Below, piece after piece: positions 36,403 through 45,961 of a stretch of DNA of 64,000 bases (its first letter is position 1; each line of letters starts with the position of its first letter). This DNA comes from Pseudomonas sp. PIC25. GTDB lineage: Bacteria; Pseudomonadota; Gammaproteobacteria; Pseudomonadales; Pseudomonadaceae. The notes under the pieces are model-generated. The model was not told the DNA's origin, searched no databases, and saw only the letters and a program-made list of their open reading frames with translations. The DNA lies in NCBI RefSeq assembly GCF_002286785.1, contig NZ_MUJY01000099.1, forward strand, positions 1 through 64,000. Direction: 5' to 3'. Made by a program: the position numbers and the translations under genes.

Positions 36403-37469
36403 CAGCCCTGCTCGAGCAGGTTGCGCAGGTCGATGATCGCTGCGTTGGCACGGGAGATGTAATTGGCCATCACCAGCGAGTGGTTGGCCAGCACGCCGTA
36501 GCCGCTGCCGTTCAGCACCATCGGGCTCCACAACGGCTCCTGCGCCGCCTCCAGCTCACGGATGATCTGGCGCACACTGATGGTGGCGTTCTTCTTCGCC
36601 AGCACATCAGCGAAATCCACCTCGATGGCGCGCAGCAGGTGCGACAGCGCCCAGGCCTGCCCACGCGCCTCGTAGAACACGTTGTCGATTTGCAGCCAGG
36701 GCGTCTCCACGGTTTCTTCGCTCACCCGCGGCACTTCTCCGGGCTTCACTTCCTCGGGTTTCGCGTCGGTGTTCAAACGCACCCGGCCGACGCTGGCGGA
36801 CAGGCGCTGGGACAGCGAGCCGAGACGGGTGGCGACGTCGCCCAGCCAGTTGTTGAGGTTATCGGCACGGGTATAGAACTGCGCCTTGGGCTGGTTCGGG
36901 TCGGCCAGCTTGGCCAGGTAGCGATCCAGCGCCCGCAGCCCTTCGCGGTATTCGGATTCGGAAGCGGGCAGCGCCCAGCTCTTGTTGTCGAAGTTGAAAC
37001 GCGGCTCGGCGCGAGCCAGGTCGGCGTCCTCGGTGGACTGCGACTGCGAGCGGGCGAAGTCCTTGCGCAGCGCGCGCGACAGGTCGCGGACCTGGACCAG
37101 CACGCCGTATTCCCAACTCGGCATGTTGTCCAGCCAGAGGCCGGGCGGCGCCAGGTCGTTGGACAGGTAGCCGCCCGGCTTGTCCAGCAGGGTGCTGGCG
37201 ACTTTCTTCAGGGTTTCCACCGTGGTGTAGCCACCCACAAGTTGCCGCTGCGCACGCTCAGCCGCGGCCTGGGCATTCTGCTGGACCGGGAAGAAACCGG
37301 GCTCCTGGCTCCAGTACCAGCCGAGCACCAGGGTGATCAGCAGATAAAGACCGAGCAGCAACCCCAGGGCGCGACTCAGCCAGAAACCGCCGAAGTAGCT
37401 GCGCACATCATCCACCGAGTCGTCGACGCGGTCGCGCAGACGGCCGGCGCGGTTCTTCCAGTCCAGCAT
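36402..37469 (-). CDS. DUF2333 family inner-membrane protein
   Basis: A 355-residue protein with one N-terminal membrane helix (LGLLLGLYLLITLVLGWYW) and a mostly helical periplasmic domain rich in Arg, Glu and Ala. It belongs to the DUF2333 family, of unknown function, and corresponds in position to the conserved P. aeruginosa gene next to gcbA. AAGGA precedes the ATG at 37469 by eight bases; a start 14 codons upstream has no ribosome site. It forms a two-gene unit with the nudix gene. Confidence 0.85.
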   Translation of the reverse strand: MLDWKNRAGRLRDRVDDSVDDVRSYFGGFWLSRALGLLLGLYLLITLVLGWYWSQEPGFFPVQQNAQAAAERAQRQLVGGYTTVETLKKVASTLLDKPGGYLSNDLAPPGLWLDNMPSWEYGVLVQVRDLSRALRKDFARSQSQSTEDADLARAEPRFNFDNKSWALPASESEYREGLRALDRYLAKLADPNQPKAQFYTRADNLNNWLGDVATRLGSLSQRLSASVGRVRLNTDAKPEEVKPGEVPRVSEETVETPWLQIDNVFYEARGQAWALSHLLRAIEVDFADVLAKKNATISVRQIIRELEAAQEPLWSPMVLNGSGYGVLANHSLVMANYISRANAAIIDLRNLLEQG

Positions 37470-37735
37470 GGCAATGTCCTTTCGATCAGTCAGGCAGGGT
37501 TCTGACCGCAACGCCGCGGACGGGTTGCGGCCAGAGGCTGCACTATAAGTGAAGTCTGCCGGTCGGCGCAGCGCGACACCGCAAACTAAGAGCGGGCTGC
37601 GGCAGGGAAACAGCCGACGAACGGCGCCGAACCGCTGGCGTCAATAACACATCGATATGCGCAGATCATGCGAACAAGTGATAGCATGAGGCCACCATCA
37701 GAAGCCGAACCACGGCCCCTACACGAAGCCAGGCC

Positions 37736-39352
37736 ATGATCGATCAAGAAGATCCCAGCCGCGACCGCCTCAAGCATCATTTCGCCCAGCGCGTGATCCA
37801 TCAGGCGCGGCATGTGCTGGAGGTCTGGCAGCGGCTGCAGTCGAGCGAATGGACCGCCCCGCACATGGCCGAACTGGCCGAGGCCAACGAACGGCTGCTG
37901 CGCTATGCCGAGCGTTTCGAGCAGGCCGGGCACGCCCAGCTCGCCCACGGCATCGCACACTGCCTGAACGCCATCGAAGCCAACCATGGGCGCATCACTA
38001 GCGCGCTGATCAGCGAACTCAACCTGCTGATGCAGCGCCTGTCGCGCACCGGCCTGCGCCACCGCGACCGTCTCGAACAAACCTTCCTGCCGCCGCTGCG
38101 CAAGCCGGTCTATCTGGCGCTCCAGGACGTCGAGCGCGCCGAACGCCTGGGCCAGCAGCTCGAGTTCTTCGGCGTCAACGCGCAGGCACTGGGCGATGCC
38201 AGCGCCTTTCGCAGCGCCATGGCCGAGCGCCATCCGGCGGCGATCGTCATGGAAATCGATTTTTCCGGCGCCGGATGCGGGCTGCGGTTGGCTGCGGAAA
38301 TCCAGCAGGATCTGGAGCAGAAGCTGCCCATCCTGTTCTTCAGCCACGAGGACACCGACACCCCGACCCGGCTCGCCGCAGTGCGTGCGGGAGGCGAGGA
38401 ATTCTTCACCGGGACCCTGGACGCCTCCAGCCTGCTCGAACGTATCGAGGAGCTGACCCACGTCACCCAATACGACCCGTACAAGGTCCTGATCATCGAC
38501 GACTCGCGGGCCCAGGCGACCCATACCGAGCGTGTGCTCAACAGTGCCGGCATCGTCACCCGCACCCTCATCGAGCCGATCCAGGCAATGGCTCACCTGG
38601 CCGACTTCCAGCCCGACCTGATCATCCTCGACATGTACATGCCGGAGTGCAACGGCACCGAGCTGGCCAAGGTGATCCGCCACAATGACCGCTATGTCAG
38701 TGTGCCGATCATCTACCTCTCCGCCGAGGACGATCTCGACAAGCAACTGGATGCCATGAGCGAGGGCGGCGACGACTTCCTGACCAAGCCGATCAAGCCG
38801 CGCCACCTGATCGCCACCGTACGCAACCGCGCCGCCCGCGCGCGCAACCTGAAGGCCCGCATGGTGCGCGACAGCCTCACCGGTCTGTACAACCACACCC
38901 ATACCCTGCAACTGCTGGAGGACGCCACCTTCCGTGCCCGCCGCGACAGCCAGCCGCTGACTTTCGCCATGCTCGACATCGACCATTTCAAGCGGGTCAA
39001 CGACACCTACGGGCATCCCATGGGCGACCGGGTGATCAAGAGCCTGGCCCTGTTCCTCAAGCAGCGCCTGCGCAAGACCGACCACATCGGCCGCTATGGC
39101 GGTGAAGAATTCGCCGTGATCCTGCCCGACACCGACGCCGCCTCCGCCTTCCGGGTGCTGGAAGAAATTCGCCAGCGGTTCGCCGAAATCCACTACCCGG
39201 CCAAACCGCAGGACCTGGCCTGCACCTTCAGTTGCGGCGTCGCCGAATGGTCTGAGGGCGTGGACAGCAAGATGCTGTCCAAGCAGGCCGACCAAGCCCT
39301 CTACCAAGCCAAGCACGGCGGCCGGAACCGTACGGTGATCTTCTCCGGCTGA
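37736..39352 (+). CDS. gcbA: Response-regulator diguanylate cyclase GcbA
   Basis: A 538-residue cytoplasmic c-di-GMP synthase corresponding in order and layout to P. aeruginosa GcbA (about 540 residues), which promotes initial attachment and affects dispersion. An N-terminal helical region (1-115) is followed by a first receiver-like domain in which the phospho-acceptor position reads VMEIDF (Glu instead of Asp). A second receiver (about 245-365) has VLIIDDS and the acceptor Asp in LIILDMYMPECNG, then KPI. The GGDEF domain (about 375-535) has RYGGEEFAVILPDTD, with an intact inhibitory site RKTD five residues before it. It is transcribed divergently from DUF2333. Confidence 0.93.
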   Translation: MIDQEDPSRDRLKHHFAQRVIHQARHVLEVWQRLQSSEWTAPHMAELAEANERLLRYAERFEQAGHAQLAHGIAHCLNAIEANHGRITSALISELNLLMQRLSRTGLRHRDRLEQTFLPPLRKPVYLALQDVERAERLGQQLEFFGVNAQALGDASAFRSAMAERHPAAIVMEIDFSGAGCGLRLAAEIQQDLEQKLPILFFSHEDTDTPTRLAAVRAGGEEFFTGTLDASSLLERIEELTHVTQYDPYKVLIIDDSRAQATHTERVLNSAGIVTRTLIEPIQAMAHLADFQPDLIILDMYMPECNGTELAKVIRHNDRYVSVPIIYLSAEDDLDKQLDAMSEGGDDFLTKPIKPRHLIATVRNRAARARNLKARMVRDSLTGLYNHTHTLQLLEDATFRARRDSQPLTFAMLDIDHFKRVNDTYGHPMGDRVIKSLALFLKQRLRKTDHIGRYGGEEFAVILPDTDAASAFRVLEEIRQRFAEIHYPAKPQDLACTFSCGVAEWSEGVDSKMLSKQADQALYQAKHGGRNRTVIFSG

Positions 39353-39367
39353 CACCAGGGACAACTC

Positions 39368-39401
39368 GCAAGGCCAAATAGTGGCCTTGCGCCACTTTTG
39401 T
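39368..39401 (+). terminator. Terminator after gcbA
   Basis: A perfect nine-base stem, GCAAGGCCA - AATAG - TGGCCTTGC (39368-39390), then GCCACTTTTG. The T-run is short and six bases away. It starts 16 bases after the gcbA stop and just before the Pho-box-like site. Confidence 0.55.
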
Positions 39402-39415
39402 CATCATCCTGCAAC
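39398..39415 (+). promoter_or_regulatory. Pho-box-like PhoB site upstream of ctpL
   Basis: TTGTCAT - CATC - CTGCAAC matches the two 7-base direct half-sites of a Pho box (consensus CTGTCAT-N4-CTGTCAT/CTGTAAC) with the right 11-base period. A weaker third half-site, CCGCAAT, follows at the same spacing (39420-39426). It lies 48 bases before the ctpL start. P. aeruginosa ctpL is known to respond to phosphate limitation through PhoB. Confidence 0.6.
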
Positions 39416-39462
39416 CAAACCGCAATAACGTCTGGCTACCGCCGCTCCCCGGTATTGCCCAG

Positions 39463-41427
39463 ATGCGCCTCAAGCTGCTCACCAACCTCAACACCCTGCT
39501 CCTGGTCACCGTCTGCCTCGCCCTGGGCGCCACCCTCTGGTGGTCGCAACGTGCTCTGGAGCGCCCCTACCTGTTGATGGCGAACTACCTGAGCCTGTCG
39601 CAGCAATTCCAGAACGACGTGGCGCAAAGCATCCACGACTACCTCGCCAGCGGCGATGCCCTGCGCCATAGCGCCGCCAGCCAGGCCATCGATGAACTGG
39701 AACGGGAGTTGGATAGCCTGCCGGAGCCGTTGGCCGATTCGCTGCGGCCGACCTTTAGCGAACTGCGCGACTTCGTCGCCAGCGATCTGCTGGCCGCCGG
39801 GAAACTGGCCGGCGATCCGCAGGGCCTGCTATTGCAGGCGGAGCGGGAAATCGGCGGGCTCCTCGATCAACTGGCCCAGTACGCCGACAGCAGCACTCAA
39901 GCAGCTACCGCCGACTATCGCCTTCCGCTGTTCCAGATCGCCCGGCACTTGCAGCGCCTTGCCCATGCCCGCGACAAGCTGGTGGCCAGCGGGCGCACCG
40001 AACTGGCGGCGGATGTCGAGCGGGAACTCGCTGCCCTCCAACTCCAGGCCGAACGCCTGGACGCCCTGCCCCTGCTCGGCGTGGAAGAGCTGAACTCCTC
40101 CGATGGCAACGCGTTCGCCGCACTGCTCGGCCTGGACAGCGAGACCGAGGAACAGCAGGCCGAAGACCGGGGGATCGCCCTCAAGCGCGAGCTGAACAGC
40201 CTGATCAAGCGCTATCCGGGCGAGCTGGCCCGCACCCGGGAACTGGTCCAGCACCGCGCCGAACTGGCCAATACCACGCGCCAGAAACTGGCCGCCCTGC
40301 AGCAGGCCCTGGCCGCGCTGGAGCCCGCTGTGCGGGCCGAACATGGCCGCATCCAGGGCGAGGTTCGCCTGATCCAGGGGCTGATGATCGTGCTGATCCT
40401 GCTCATCGCCCTGACCATCGACACCATCCAGCGCCGCCTGACCCGTGTCCTCGGGCGCCTGGTTCCAGCATTGTCGGCCTGGGCCGCCGGCGATTTCGCG
40501 ACGGATATCCGCCTCGACGCACGCACCCGCGAACTGCGCGACATCGAAGACTCTCTCAATCACCTGCGCGCCTATCTGGTCGATCTGGTCGGCACCATCC
40601 GCCGGCATGCCGAGCAGGTTGCCGGCAGCAGCCGCACCCTGGCCGGGCTGAGCAGCGGCCTGCACAGCGGCGCCGAACGCCAGGCGGGCGACACCGCGCT
40701 GATCCGCGACGCCCTGGGCGAACTGGAGGCCACCATCCAGCAGGTTGCCAACGATGCTAGCCAAGCCGCCGACGCCAGCCGCCAGGCCGGGCGCTCGGTG
40801 GAACAGGGGCAGACGGTCATCGACCAGAGCCTGGCGGGTCTGCACGGGCTGGTCAGCGAAGTCCAGGACAATGCCCAGGCCATCGAACGCCTGGCCGAGG
40901 AAACCGCCACCATCGGCAACGTACTGACCGTGATCCGCGCCATCGCCGAGCAGACCAACCTGCTGGCACTGAACGCCGCCATCGAGGCCGCCCGTGCCGG
41001 CGAGCAGGGACGCGGCTTCGCCGTGGTCGCCGAGGAAGTCCGTTCCCTGGCCCAGCGCACCACCGGCGCCACCGAGGAAATTCAGCAACTGATCGCCCGC
41101 CTGCAACAGGCCGCCCGCCAGTCGGTGGAGGCCATGCGCGCCCAGGTCGAACATGCACAGGACACCGCCCGCCAGGCCGAAGCCGCCGATGGCGCACTGG
41201 TGGAAGTGGTCGAGGCGATCCGTACCATCGCCAGCATGGCCGAGCGAATCGCCGAAGCCACCGCCCAGCAGAGCGGCGCGGTGAGTGAGATCCGCGATCA
41301 CAGCGAGCGCATCCACAGCCTCGGCAGCGACAACCTGCAGCGCATCGGCGAAGGTCGACACCAAGGCGAACAACTGCTCGAACTGGGCGGCCGGCTGCAT
41401 ACCGCCGTCCAGGCGTTTCGTGTTTAA
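39463..41427 (+). CDS. ctpL: Chemoreceptor for inorganic phosphate, CtpL-like
   Basis: A 654-residue inner-membrane methyl-accepting protein. Helix 1 ([18 protein letters not shown]) and helix 2 ([17 protein letters not shown], about residues 303-319) bracket a long helical periplasmic domain of about 270 residues, as in P. aeruginosa CtpL, which mediates taxis to low phosphate. A HAMP-like stretch follows ([18 protein letters not shown]). The signalling hairpin is [20 protein letters not shown] with [18 protein letters not shown]. Identification rests on gene order (between gcbA and dsbD) and layout. The ATG at 39463 has a poor ribosome site, but no better start is available near helix 1. 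A Pho-box-like site lies just upstream. Confidence 0.85.
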   Translation: MRLKLLTNLNTLLLVTVCLALGATLWWSQRALERPYLLMANYLSLSQQFQNDVAQSIHDYLASGDALRHSAASQAIDELERELDSLPEPLADSLRPTFSELRDFVASDLLAAGKLAGDPQGLLLQAEREIGGLLDQLAQYADSSTQAATADYRLPLFQIARHLQRLAHARDKLVASGRTELAADVERELAALQLQAERLDALPLLGVEELNSSDGNAFAALLGLDSETEEQQAEDRGIALKRELNSLIKRYPGELARTRELVQHRAELANTTRQKLAALQQALAALEPAVRAEHGRIQGEVRLIQGLMIVLILLIALTIDTIQRRLTRVLGRLVPALSAWAAGDFATDIRLDARTRELRDIEDSLNHLRAYLVDLVGTIRRHAEQVAGSSRTLAGLSSGLHSGAERQAGDTALIRDALGELEATIQQVANDASQAADASRQAGRSVEQGQTVIDQSLAGLHGLVSEVQDNAQAIERLAEETATIGNVLTVIRAIAEQTNLLALNAAIEAARAGEQGRGFAVVAEEVRSLAQRTTGATEEIQQLIARLQQAARQSVEAMRAQVEHAQDTARQAEAADGALVEVVEAIRTIASMAERIAEATAQQSGAVSEIRDHSERIHSLGSDNLQRIGEGRHQGEQLLELGGRLHTAVQAFRV

Positions 41428-41532
41428 CAGGTAGCGGCAGACACAGTCGACATTCGGACAATCCCGTTTACAGCCCGGACCTGCAGCCAAGCGCCTCACT
41501 CCGCTATCATGCGCGGGTTACGGTTTAGCGAG

Positions 41533-43320
41533 ATGCCCATGCCCCGCCTGCTGACCCTGTTGCTGTTCCTGGTCGCCCTCCCCGCCGCCGCGGGCCTCTT
41601 CGACAGCCGCCCCAGCTCCACTCTCGGCGCACCGCTGAATAACAGCAGCGACTTCCTGCCGGTGCGTGAAGCCTTCCGCCTGAGCCTGGTGGAGAGCGGC
41701 CCCGAGTCGGTGAAACTGCGCTTCGTCGCCGCCGAAGGCTATTACCTCTACCGGCACCGTTTCGCCTTCCGCGCCGACCCGGCGGACATCGCCCTGGGCC
41801 AACCCCGGTTGCCGGCCGGCGAAGCCAAGACCGATGACTACTTCGGCGACGTCGAGGTCTACTACGGTGTGTTGGACATCGACCTGCCGGTGGACAACCC
41901 GCAGCAGCGACCTTTCGCCCTGGAAGTCACCTACCAGGGCTGCGCCGACAAGGGGCTCTGCTATCCACCGGAAACCGAACGCATCGCCATCGGCGACCTT
42001 CCGAGCGGCGCCCCAGCCCCAAGCGCCAGCGAAGCCGCCAGCCAACCCCGCGATCTGGACTGGAAGGCCCTGGCGCTGTTCTTCCTCGCCGGCCTCGGCC
42101 TGACCTTTACCCCCTGTGTCCTGCCTATGCTGCCGATCCTCTCCGGCGTGGTGCTGCGCGGACAGATCGGCGGCCTGCGCGGCCTCGCCCTGTCGCTGGC
42201 CTACGTGCTGCCGATGGCGGCCTGCTTCGCCCTGCTCGGCGCGCTGATGGGCGTGTTCGGGGCCGAACTCAATCTCCAGGCACGCCTGCAATCGCCCTGG
42301 GTACTGGTACCCTTCGCCGCCTTCTTCGGTCTGTTCGCCCTGGCCATGTTCGGCGTCTTTGAAATGCGCCTGCCGCATTTCATCAGTGCGCCGCTCGATC
42401 GCTTGGCCGGCAACACCCGCGGCGGCTCGCTATGGGGCGCTGCGCTGCTCGGCGTACTGTCCAGCCTGCTGGTCTCCCCCTGCGTGTCCGCCCCGCTGGC
42501 CGGTGCCCTGCTCTATATCAGCGCCAGCGGCGATGCGCTCGGCGGCGGGCTGAAGTTGTTCGCCCTCGGCCTCGGCATGGGTACCCCGTTGGTGCTGTTC
42601 GCCCTGGGCGGAGGCGCACTGCTGCCGAAATCCGGCATCTGGATGGTGTCGGTGCGCAACGCCTTCGGCGTCCTGCTGCTCGCCGTCGCCGTGTGGCTGC
42701 TAGAACGGGTGCTGCCGGGCCCGCTGACTCTGGCTCTGTGGGGCCTGCTCGCCGCCGGCGTGGCGCTCTGGCTCGGCGCCCTGGAATTCACGCCGAAGAC
42801 GCACCGGCAGAAGCTCGCCCAGCTCGCCGGCCTCGCCCTGCTTGTCTACGCCCTGGCCAGTTGGGTCGGGGCGCTGCAAGGCCAGTCCGATCCCCTGCGC
42901 CCGCTCGGCCGTGCTCCGCTCGCCGGCAGTGCTCTAACGGCCAGCAGCGCCGGCGAATGGCGCACCGTCACCCAACCCACCGAGCTGGATGCCGCCCTGG
43001 CCGAGGCCAAGGCGGCCGGCCAGCCGCTGCTGCTCGACTGGTATGCGGACTGGTGCATCAGTTGCAAAGTGATCGAGCGCGAAGTCCTGACCGCCCCGGA
43101 AGTGACCAGCCAACTCGGCGCCTTCCGCCTCGTCCGCTTCGACATGACCGAGAGCAACCCGGCCCAGCGCGCCCTGCTCGATCGCTACCGGCTGTTCGGC
43201 CCTCCGGCCATTCTCTTCTTCGCCGGCAATGGCGACGAAATCGCCGAGCTGCGGGTAATCGGGGAAATCGATGCGGCGAACTTCGCCGAACGCCTGCAAC
43301 GCAGCAAAGCGCTGCGCTGA
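41533..43320 (+). CDS. dsbD: Thiol:disulfide interchange protein DsbD
   Basis: A 595-residue inner-membrane protein that moves electrons from cytoplasmic thioredoxin to periplasmic DsbC/DsbG-type proteins and cytochrome maturation. All three redox pairs are visible: QGCADKGLCYPP in the N-terminal periplasmic domain, FTPCVLPMLPI and LVSPCVSAPLAG in the eight-helix membrane domain, and DWYADWCISCKVIE in the C-terminal thioredoxin domain (near residue 505). The signal peptide is LLTLLLFLVALPAAAG. Start choice among 41509, 41533 and 41539 is uncertain; the last two follow GCGAG. It corresponds to dipZ/dsbD next to ctpL and aroQ in P. aeruginosa. Confidence 0.94.
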   Translation: MPMPRLLTLLLFLVALPAAAGLFDSRPSSTLGAPLNNSSDFLPVREAFRLSLVESGPESVKLRFVAAEGYYLYRHRFAFRADPADIALGQPRLPAGEAKTDDYFGDVEVYYGVLDIDLPVDNPQQRPFALEVTYQGCADKGLCYPPETERIAIGDLPSGAPAPSASEAASQPRDLDWKALALFFLAGLGLTFTPCVLPMLPILSGVVLRGQIGGLRGLALSLAYVLPMAACFALLGALMGVFGAELNLQARLQSPWVLVPFAAFFGLFALAMFGVFEMRLPHFISAPLDRLAGNTRGGSLWGAALLGVLSSLLVSPCVSAPLAGALLYISASGDALGGGLKLFALGLGMGTPLVLFALGGGALLPKSGIWMVSVRNAFGVLLLAVAVWLLERVLPGPLTLALWGLLAAGVALWLGALEFTPKTHRQKLAQLAGLALLVYALASWVGALQGQSDPLRPLGRAPLAGSALTASSAGEWRTVTQPTELDAALAEAKAAGQPLLLDWYADWCISCKVIEREVLTAPEVTSQLGAFRLVRFDMTESNPAQRALLDRYRLFGPPAILFFAGNGDEIAELRVIGEIDAANFAERLQRSKALR

Positions 43321-43338
43321 AGCCCTCTCTCATATTTC

Positions 43339-43376
43339 TGCAGTAAATGCCGGCTAATGTGCCGGCATTTACTGCA
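43339..43376. other. Perfect 16-base palindrome between dsbD and aroQ
   Basis: TGCAGTAAATGCCGGC (43339-43354) and its exact reverse complement (43361-43376) are separated by TAATGT. It lies 18 bases after the dsbD stop and 14 bases before the candidate aroQ -35 box. Neither side has a good U-tract, so it is an unusual terminator. It could equally be an operator or an RNA-stabilising hairpin. Confidence 0.7.
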
Positions 43377-43389
43377 AACGAGCCATGAC

Positions 43390-43419
43390 TGGACAGTCAC
43401 TCCGCTTTTCCGGCATAGT
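43390..43419 (+). promoter_or_regulatory. Possible promoter of aroQ-accBC
   Basis: TGGACA (43390-43395) and CATAGT (43414-43419) are 18 bases apart, 43 bases before the aroQ ATG. Both boxes are imperfect sigma-70 matches. Confidence 0.35.
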
Positions 43420-43461
43420 CCTCGCCAGCCGCGAACCCGCACAAGGATTAAGTAACCGACC

Positions 43462-43905
43462 ATGGCTACCCTACTGGTCCTGCATGGCCCCAATCTGAAT
43501 CTTCTCGGCACCCGCGAGCCGGGCGTCTACGGCGCCGTCACCCTCGACCAGATCAACCAGGATCTGGAGCGCCGCGCCCGCGAGGCCGGCCACCACCTGC
43601 TCTACCTGCAGAGCAATGCCGAGTACGAACTGATCGAGCGCATTCATGCCGCCAGGGGCGAGGGTGTCGACTTTATCCTGATCAATCCCGCCGCATTCAC
43701 ACATACCAGCGTCGCATTACGTGACGCGCTGCTGGCGGTGAGCATCCCATTCATCGAAGTGCACCTGTCCAACGTGCATAAGCGTGAACCTTTTCGTCAT
43801 CACTCCTACTTCTCCGATGTTGCGGTAGGGGTGATCTGCGGCCTCGGCGCCACCGGCTATCGCCTGGCCCTGGAGGCGGCACTGGAACAACTGGCCACGT
43901 CCTGA
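43462..43905 (+). CDS. aroQ: 3-dehydroquinate dehydratase, type II
   Basis: A 147-residue dodecameric enzyme of the shikimate pathway that dehydrates 3-dehydroquinate. The N-terminus [21 protein letters not shown] contains the catalytic Arg and Tyr region. The later [16 protein letters not shown] and [17 protein letters not shown] carry the substrate-binding residues and the catalytic His. AAGGA lies eight to twelve bases before the ATG. It leads into accB-accC with a 98-base gap, the standard Pseudomonas order. Confidence 0.97.
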   Translation: MATLLVLHGPNLNLLGTREPGVYGAVTLDQINQDLERRAREAGHHLLYLQSNAEYELIERIHAARGEGVDFILINPAAFTHTSVALRDALLAVSIPFIEVHLSNVHKREPFRHHSYFSDVAVGVICGLGATGYRLALEAALEQLATS

Positions 43906-44003
43906 ACGCACTCGCGAGCGCCAAGCACGCAAGGCGGGAAACAGACGCGAAGGCGTCGGGAAACGGCCGGAACCCCCTGACCACACTTGGGAGTCGACCC
44001 TTA

Positions 44004-44468
44004 ATGGATATCCGTAAAGTCAAGAAACTGATCGAACTGCTGGAAGAGTCCGGTATCGACGAGCTGGAGATTCGCGAGGGCGAAGAGTCCGTGCGCATCA
44101 GCCGCCACGGCAAGACCGTCGCTCCGCAGCAGGTCTACGCTGCCGCACCCGCCCCGGTCGCCATGGCCGCCGCCCCTGCGGCAGCGCCTGCCCCGGCCGC
44201 CGAAGCCGCTGCCCCGGCCGCGCCCAAGCTGAATGGCCACGTGGTCCGCTCGCCGATGGTCGGCACTTTCTACCGCTCACCGTCCCCGACTGCCGCGTCC
44301 TTCGTCGAGATCGGCCAGAGCGTCAAGAAAGGCGACATCCTCTGCATCGTCGAAGCCATGAAGATGATGAACCACATCGAGGCCGAAGCCAGCGGCGTCA
44401 TCGAATCCATCCTGGTGGAAAACGGTCAGCCGGTGGAATACGACCAGCCGCTGTTCACCATCGTTTGA
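44004..44468 (+). CDS. accB: Biotin carboxyl carrier protein of acetyl-CoA carboxylase
   Basis: A 154-residue protein. The N-terminal dimerisation part ([20 protein letters not shown]) is followed by an Ala-Pro linker (about 47-75) and the biotinyl domain with the modified lysine in [11 protein letters not shown] near residue 120. It carries carboxybiotin between AccC and the carboxyltransferase in the first step of fatty-acid synthesis. The stop lies 17 bases before accC, so the pair is an operon. Confidence 0.97.
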   Translation: MDIRKVKKLIELLEESGIDELEIREGEESVRISRHGKTVAPQQVYAAAPAPVAMAAAPAAAPAPAAEAAAPAAPKLNGHVVRSPMVGTFYRSPSPTAASFVEIGQSVKKGDILCIVEAMKMMNHIEAEASGVIESILVENGQPVEYDQPLFTIV

Positions 44469-44485
44469 ACCGCGGAGAGCCTGCG

Positions 44486-45835
44486 ATGTTGGAAAAAGTC
44501 CTGATCGCCAACCGCGGCGAGATCGCCCTGCGCATCCTTCGCGCCTGCAAGGAGCTGGGCATCAAGACGGTGGCGGTGCACTCCACGGCGGACCGCGAAC
44601 TGATGCACCTGTCGCTGGCCGACGAAACCGTCTGCATCGGGCCGGCCTCCGCCGCCCAGTCCTACCTGAACATTCCGGCGATCATCGCTGCTGCCGAAGT
44701 GACCGGCGCGACCGCGGTCCACCCGGGCTACGGCTTCCTCGCCGAGAACGCCGACTTCGCCGAGCAGATCGAGCGCTCCGGCTTCGCCTTCGTCGGCCCG
44801 ACCGCCGACGTGATCCGCCTGATGGGCGACAAGGTATCGGCCAAGGACGCGATGAAGAAGGCCGGCGTCCCCACCGTACCGGGCTCCGACGGCCCGCTGC
44901 CGGAAGACGAGGAAACCGCCCTGGCCATCGCCCGCGAGGTCGGCTACCCGGTGATCATCAAGGCCGCCGGCGGCGGCGGCGGTCGCGGCATGCGCGTGGT
45001 GTACAAGGAAGAGGACCTGATCAAGTCGGCGCGACTGACCCGCACCGAGGCCGAGGCCGCGTTCGGCAACGGCATGGTCTACCTGGAAAAATTCCTGGTG
45101 AACCCGCGTCACGTGGAAGTCCAGGTACTGGCCGACGGCCAGGGCAACGCCATCCACCTGGGCGACCGTGATTGCTCGCTGCAACGCCGTCACCAGAAGG
45201 TCCTGGAAGAAGCCCCGGCACCGGATATCGACGAAGGCGCACGCGCCGAAGTGCTCGACCGCTGCGTTCGCGCCTGTGTCGAGATCGGCTACCGCGGCGC
45301 CGGCACCTTCGAGTTCCTCTACGAAGACGGCCGTTTCTACTTCATCGAGATGAACACCCGCGTCCAGGTGGAACACCCGGTCACCGAAATGGTCACCGGC
45401 ATCGACATCGTCAAGGAGATGCTGCGCATCGCCGGCGGCGAGAAGCTGTCGATCCGCCAGGAAGATGTGGTCATCCGCGGCCATGCGCTGGAGTGCCGGA
45501 TCAATGCGGAAGACCCGGACAACTTCATGCCCTGCCCCGGCAAGGTGCAGTACTTCCATGCACCGGGCGGCAACGGCATCCGTGTCGACTCGCACCTGTA
45601 CAGCGGCTACGCGGTACCGCCGAACTACGACTCGCTGATCGGCAAGCTGATCGCCTACGGCTCCAGCCGTGACGAGGCCCTGGCGCGCATGCGCAACGCC
45701 CTGGAAGAGATCGTGGTGGACGGGATCAAGACCAACATCCCGCTGCACCGCGACCTGGTCCGCGACAAGGGCTTCTGCAAAGGCGGCATCAACATCCACT
45801 ACCTGGAAAAGAAACTGGGTATGGATAAGCACTAA
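44486..45835 (+). CDS. accC: Biotin carboxylase subunit of acetyl-CoA carboxylase
   Basis: A 449-residue ATP-grasp enzyme that carboxylates biotin on AccB, exactly the usual length. Visible motifs are [12 protein letters not shown] at the start, [14 protein letters not shown], the glycine-rich ATP loop [16 protein letters not shown], and the active-site [17 protein letters not shown] start it at the ATG at 44486 ([12 protein letters not shown]), with GAG seven to nine bases upstream; the frame opens seven codons earlier without support. Confidence 0.97.
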   Translation: MLEKVLIANRGEIALRILRACKELGIKTVAVHSTADRELMHLSLADETVCIGPASAAQSYLNIPAIIAAAEVTGATAVHPGYGFLAENADFAEQIERSGFAFVGPTADVIRLMGDKVSAKDAMKKAGVPTVPGSDGPLPEDEETALAIAREVGYPVIIKAAGGGGGRGMRVVYKEEDLIKSARLTRTEAEAAFGNGMVYLEKFLVNPRHVEVQVLADGQGNAIHLGDRDCSLQRRHQKVLEEAPAPDIDEGARAEVLDRCVRACVEIGYRGAGTFEFLYEDGRFYFIEMNTRVQVEHPVTEMVTGIDIVKEMLRIAGGEKLSIRQEDVVIRGHALECRINAEDPDNFMPCPGKVQYFHAPGGNGIRVDSHLYSGYAVPPNYDSLIGKLIAYGSSRDEALARMRNALEEIVVDGIKTNIPLHRDLVRDKGFCKGGINIHYLEKKLGMDKH

Positions 45836-45890
45836 ATCGAGCGGCAAGCTGCCAGCTTCAAGCAGCAAGCTGTACGATATGCACCTCAAG

Positions 45891-45919
45891 GGAGCGGCCT
45901 CGGCCGCTCCTTCTTTTTT
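45891..45919 (+). terminator. Rho-independent terminator of aroQ-accBC
   Basis: GGAGCGGCC - TC - GGCCGCTCC (45891-45910) is followed by TTCTTTTTT. It is a strong terminator 55 bases after accC. It is embedded in an outer imperfect inverted repeat of the CAAGCTGCAAGC type (about 45842-45871 against 45921-45942). Confidence 0.9.
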
Positions 45920-45961
45920 CTTGCAGCTTAGAGCTTGAAGCTGCCCCAAAGGGAGCCTCCC

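Noticed and set aside
45500-45960. Riboswitch or CRISPR-like array around the CAAGCTG repeats
   Set aside because: Units are irregular, palindromic and placed at gene ends; there are no spacers, no cas genes and no ligand-binding fold recognised.
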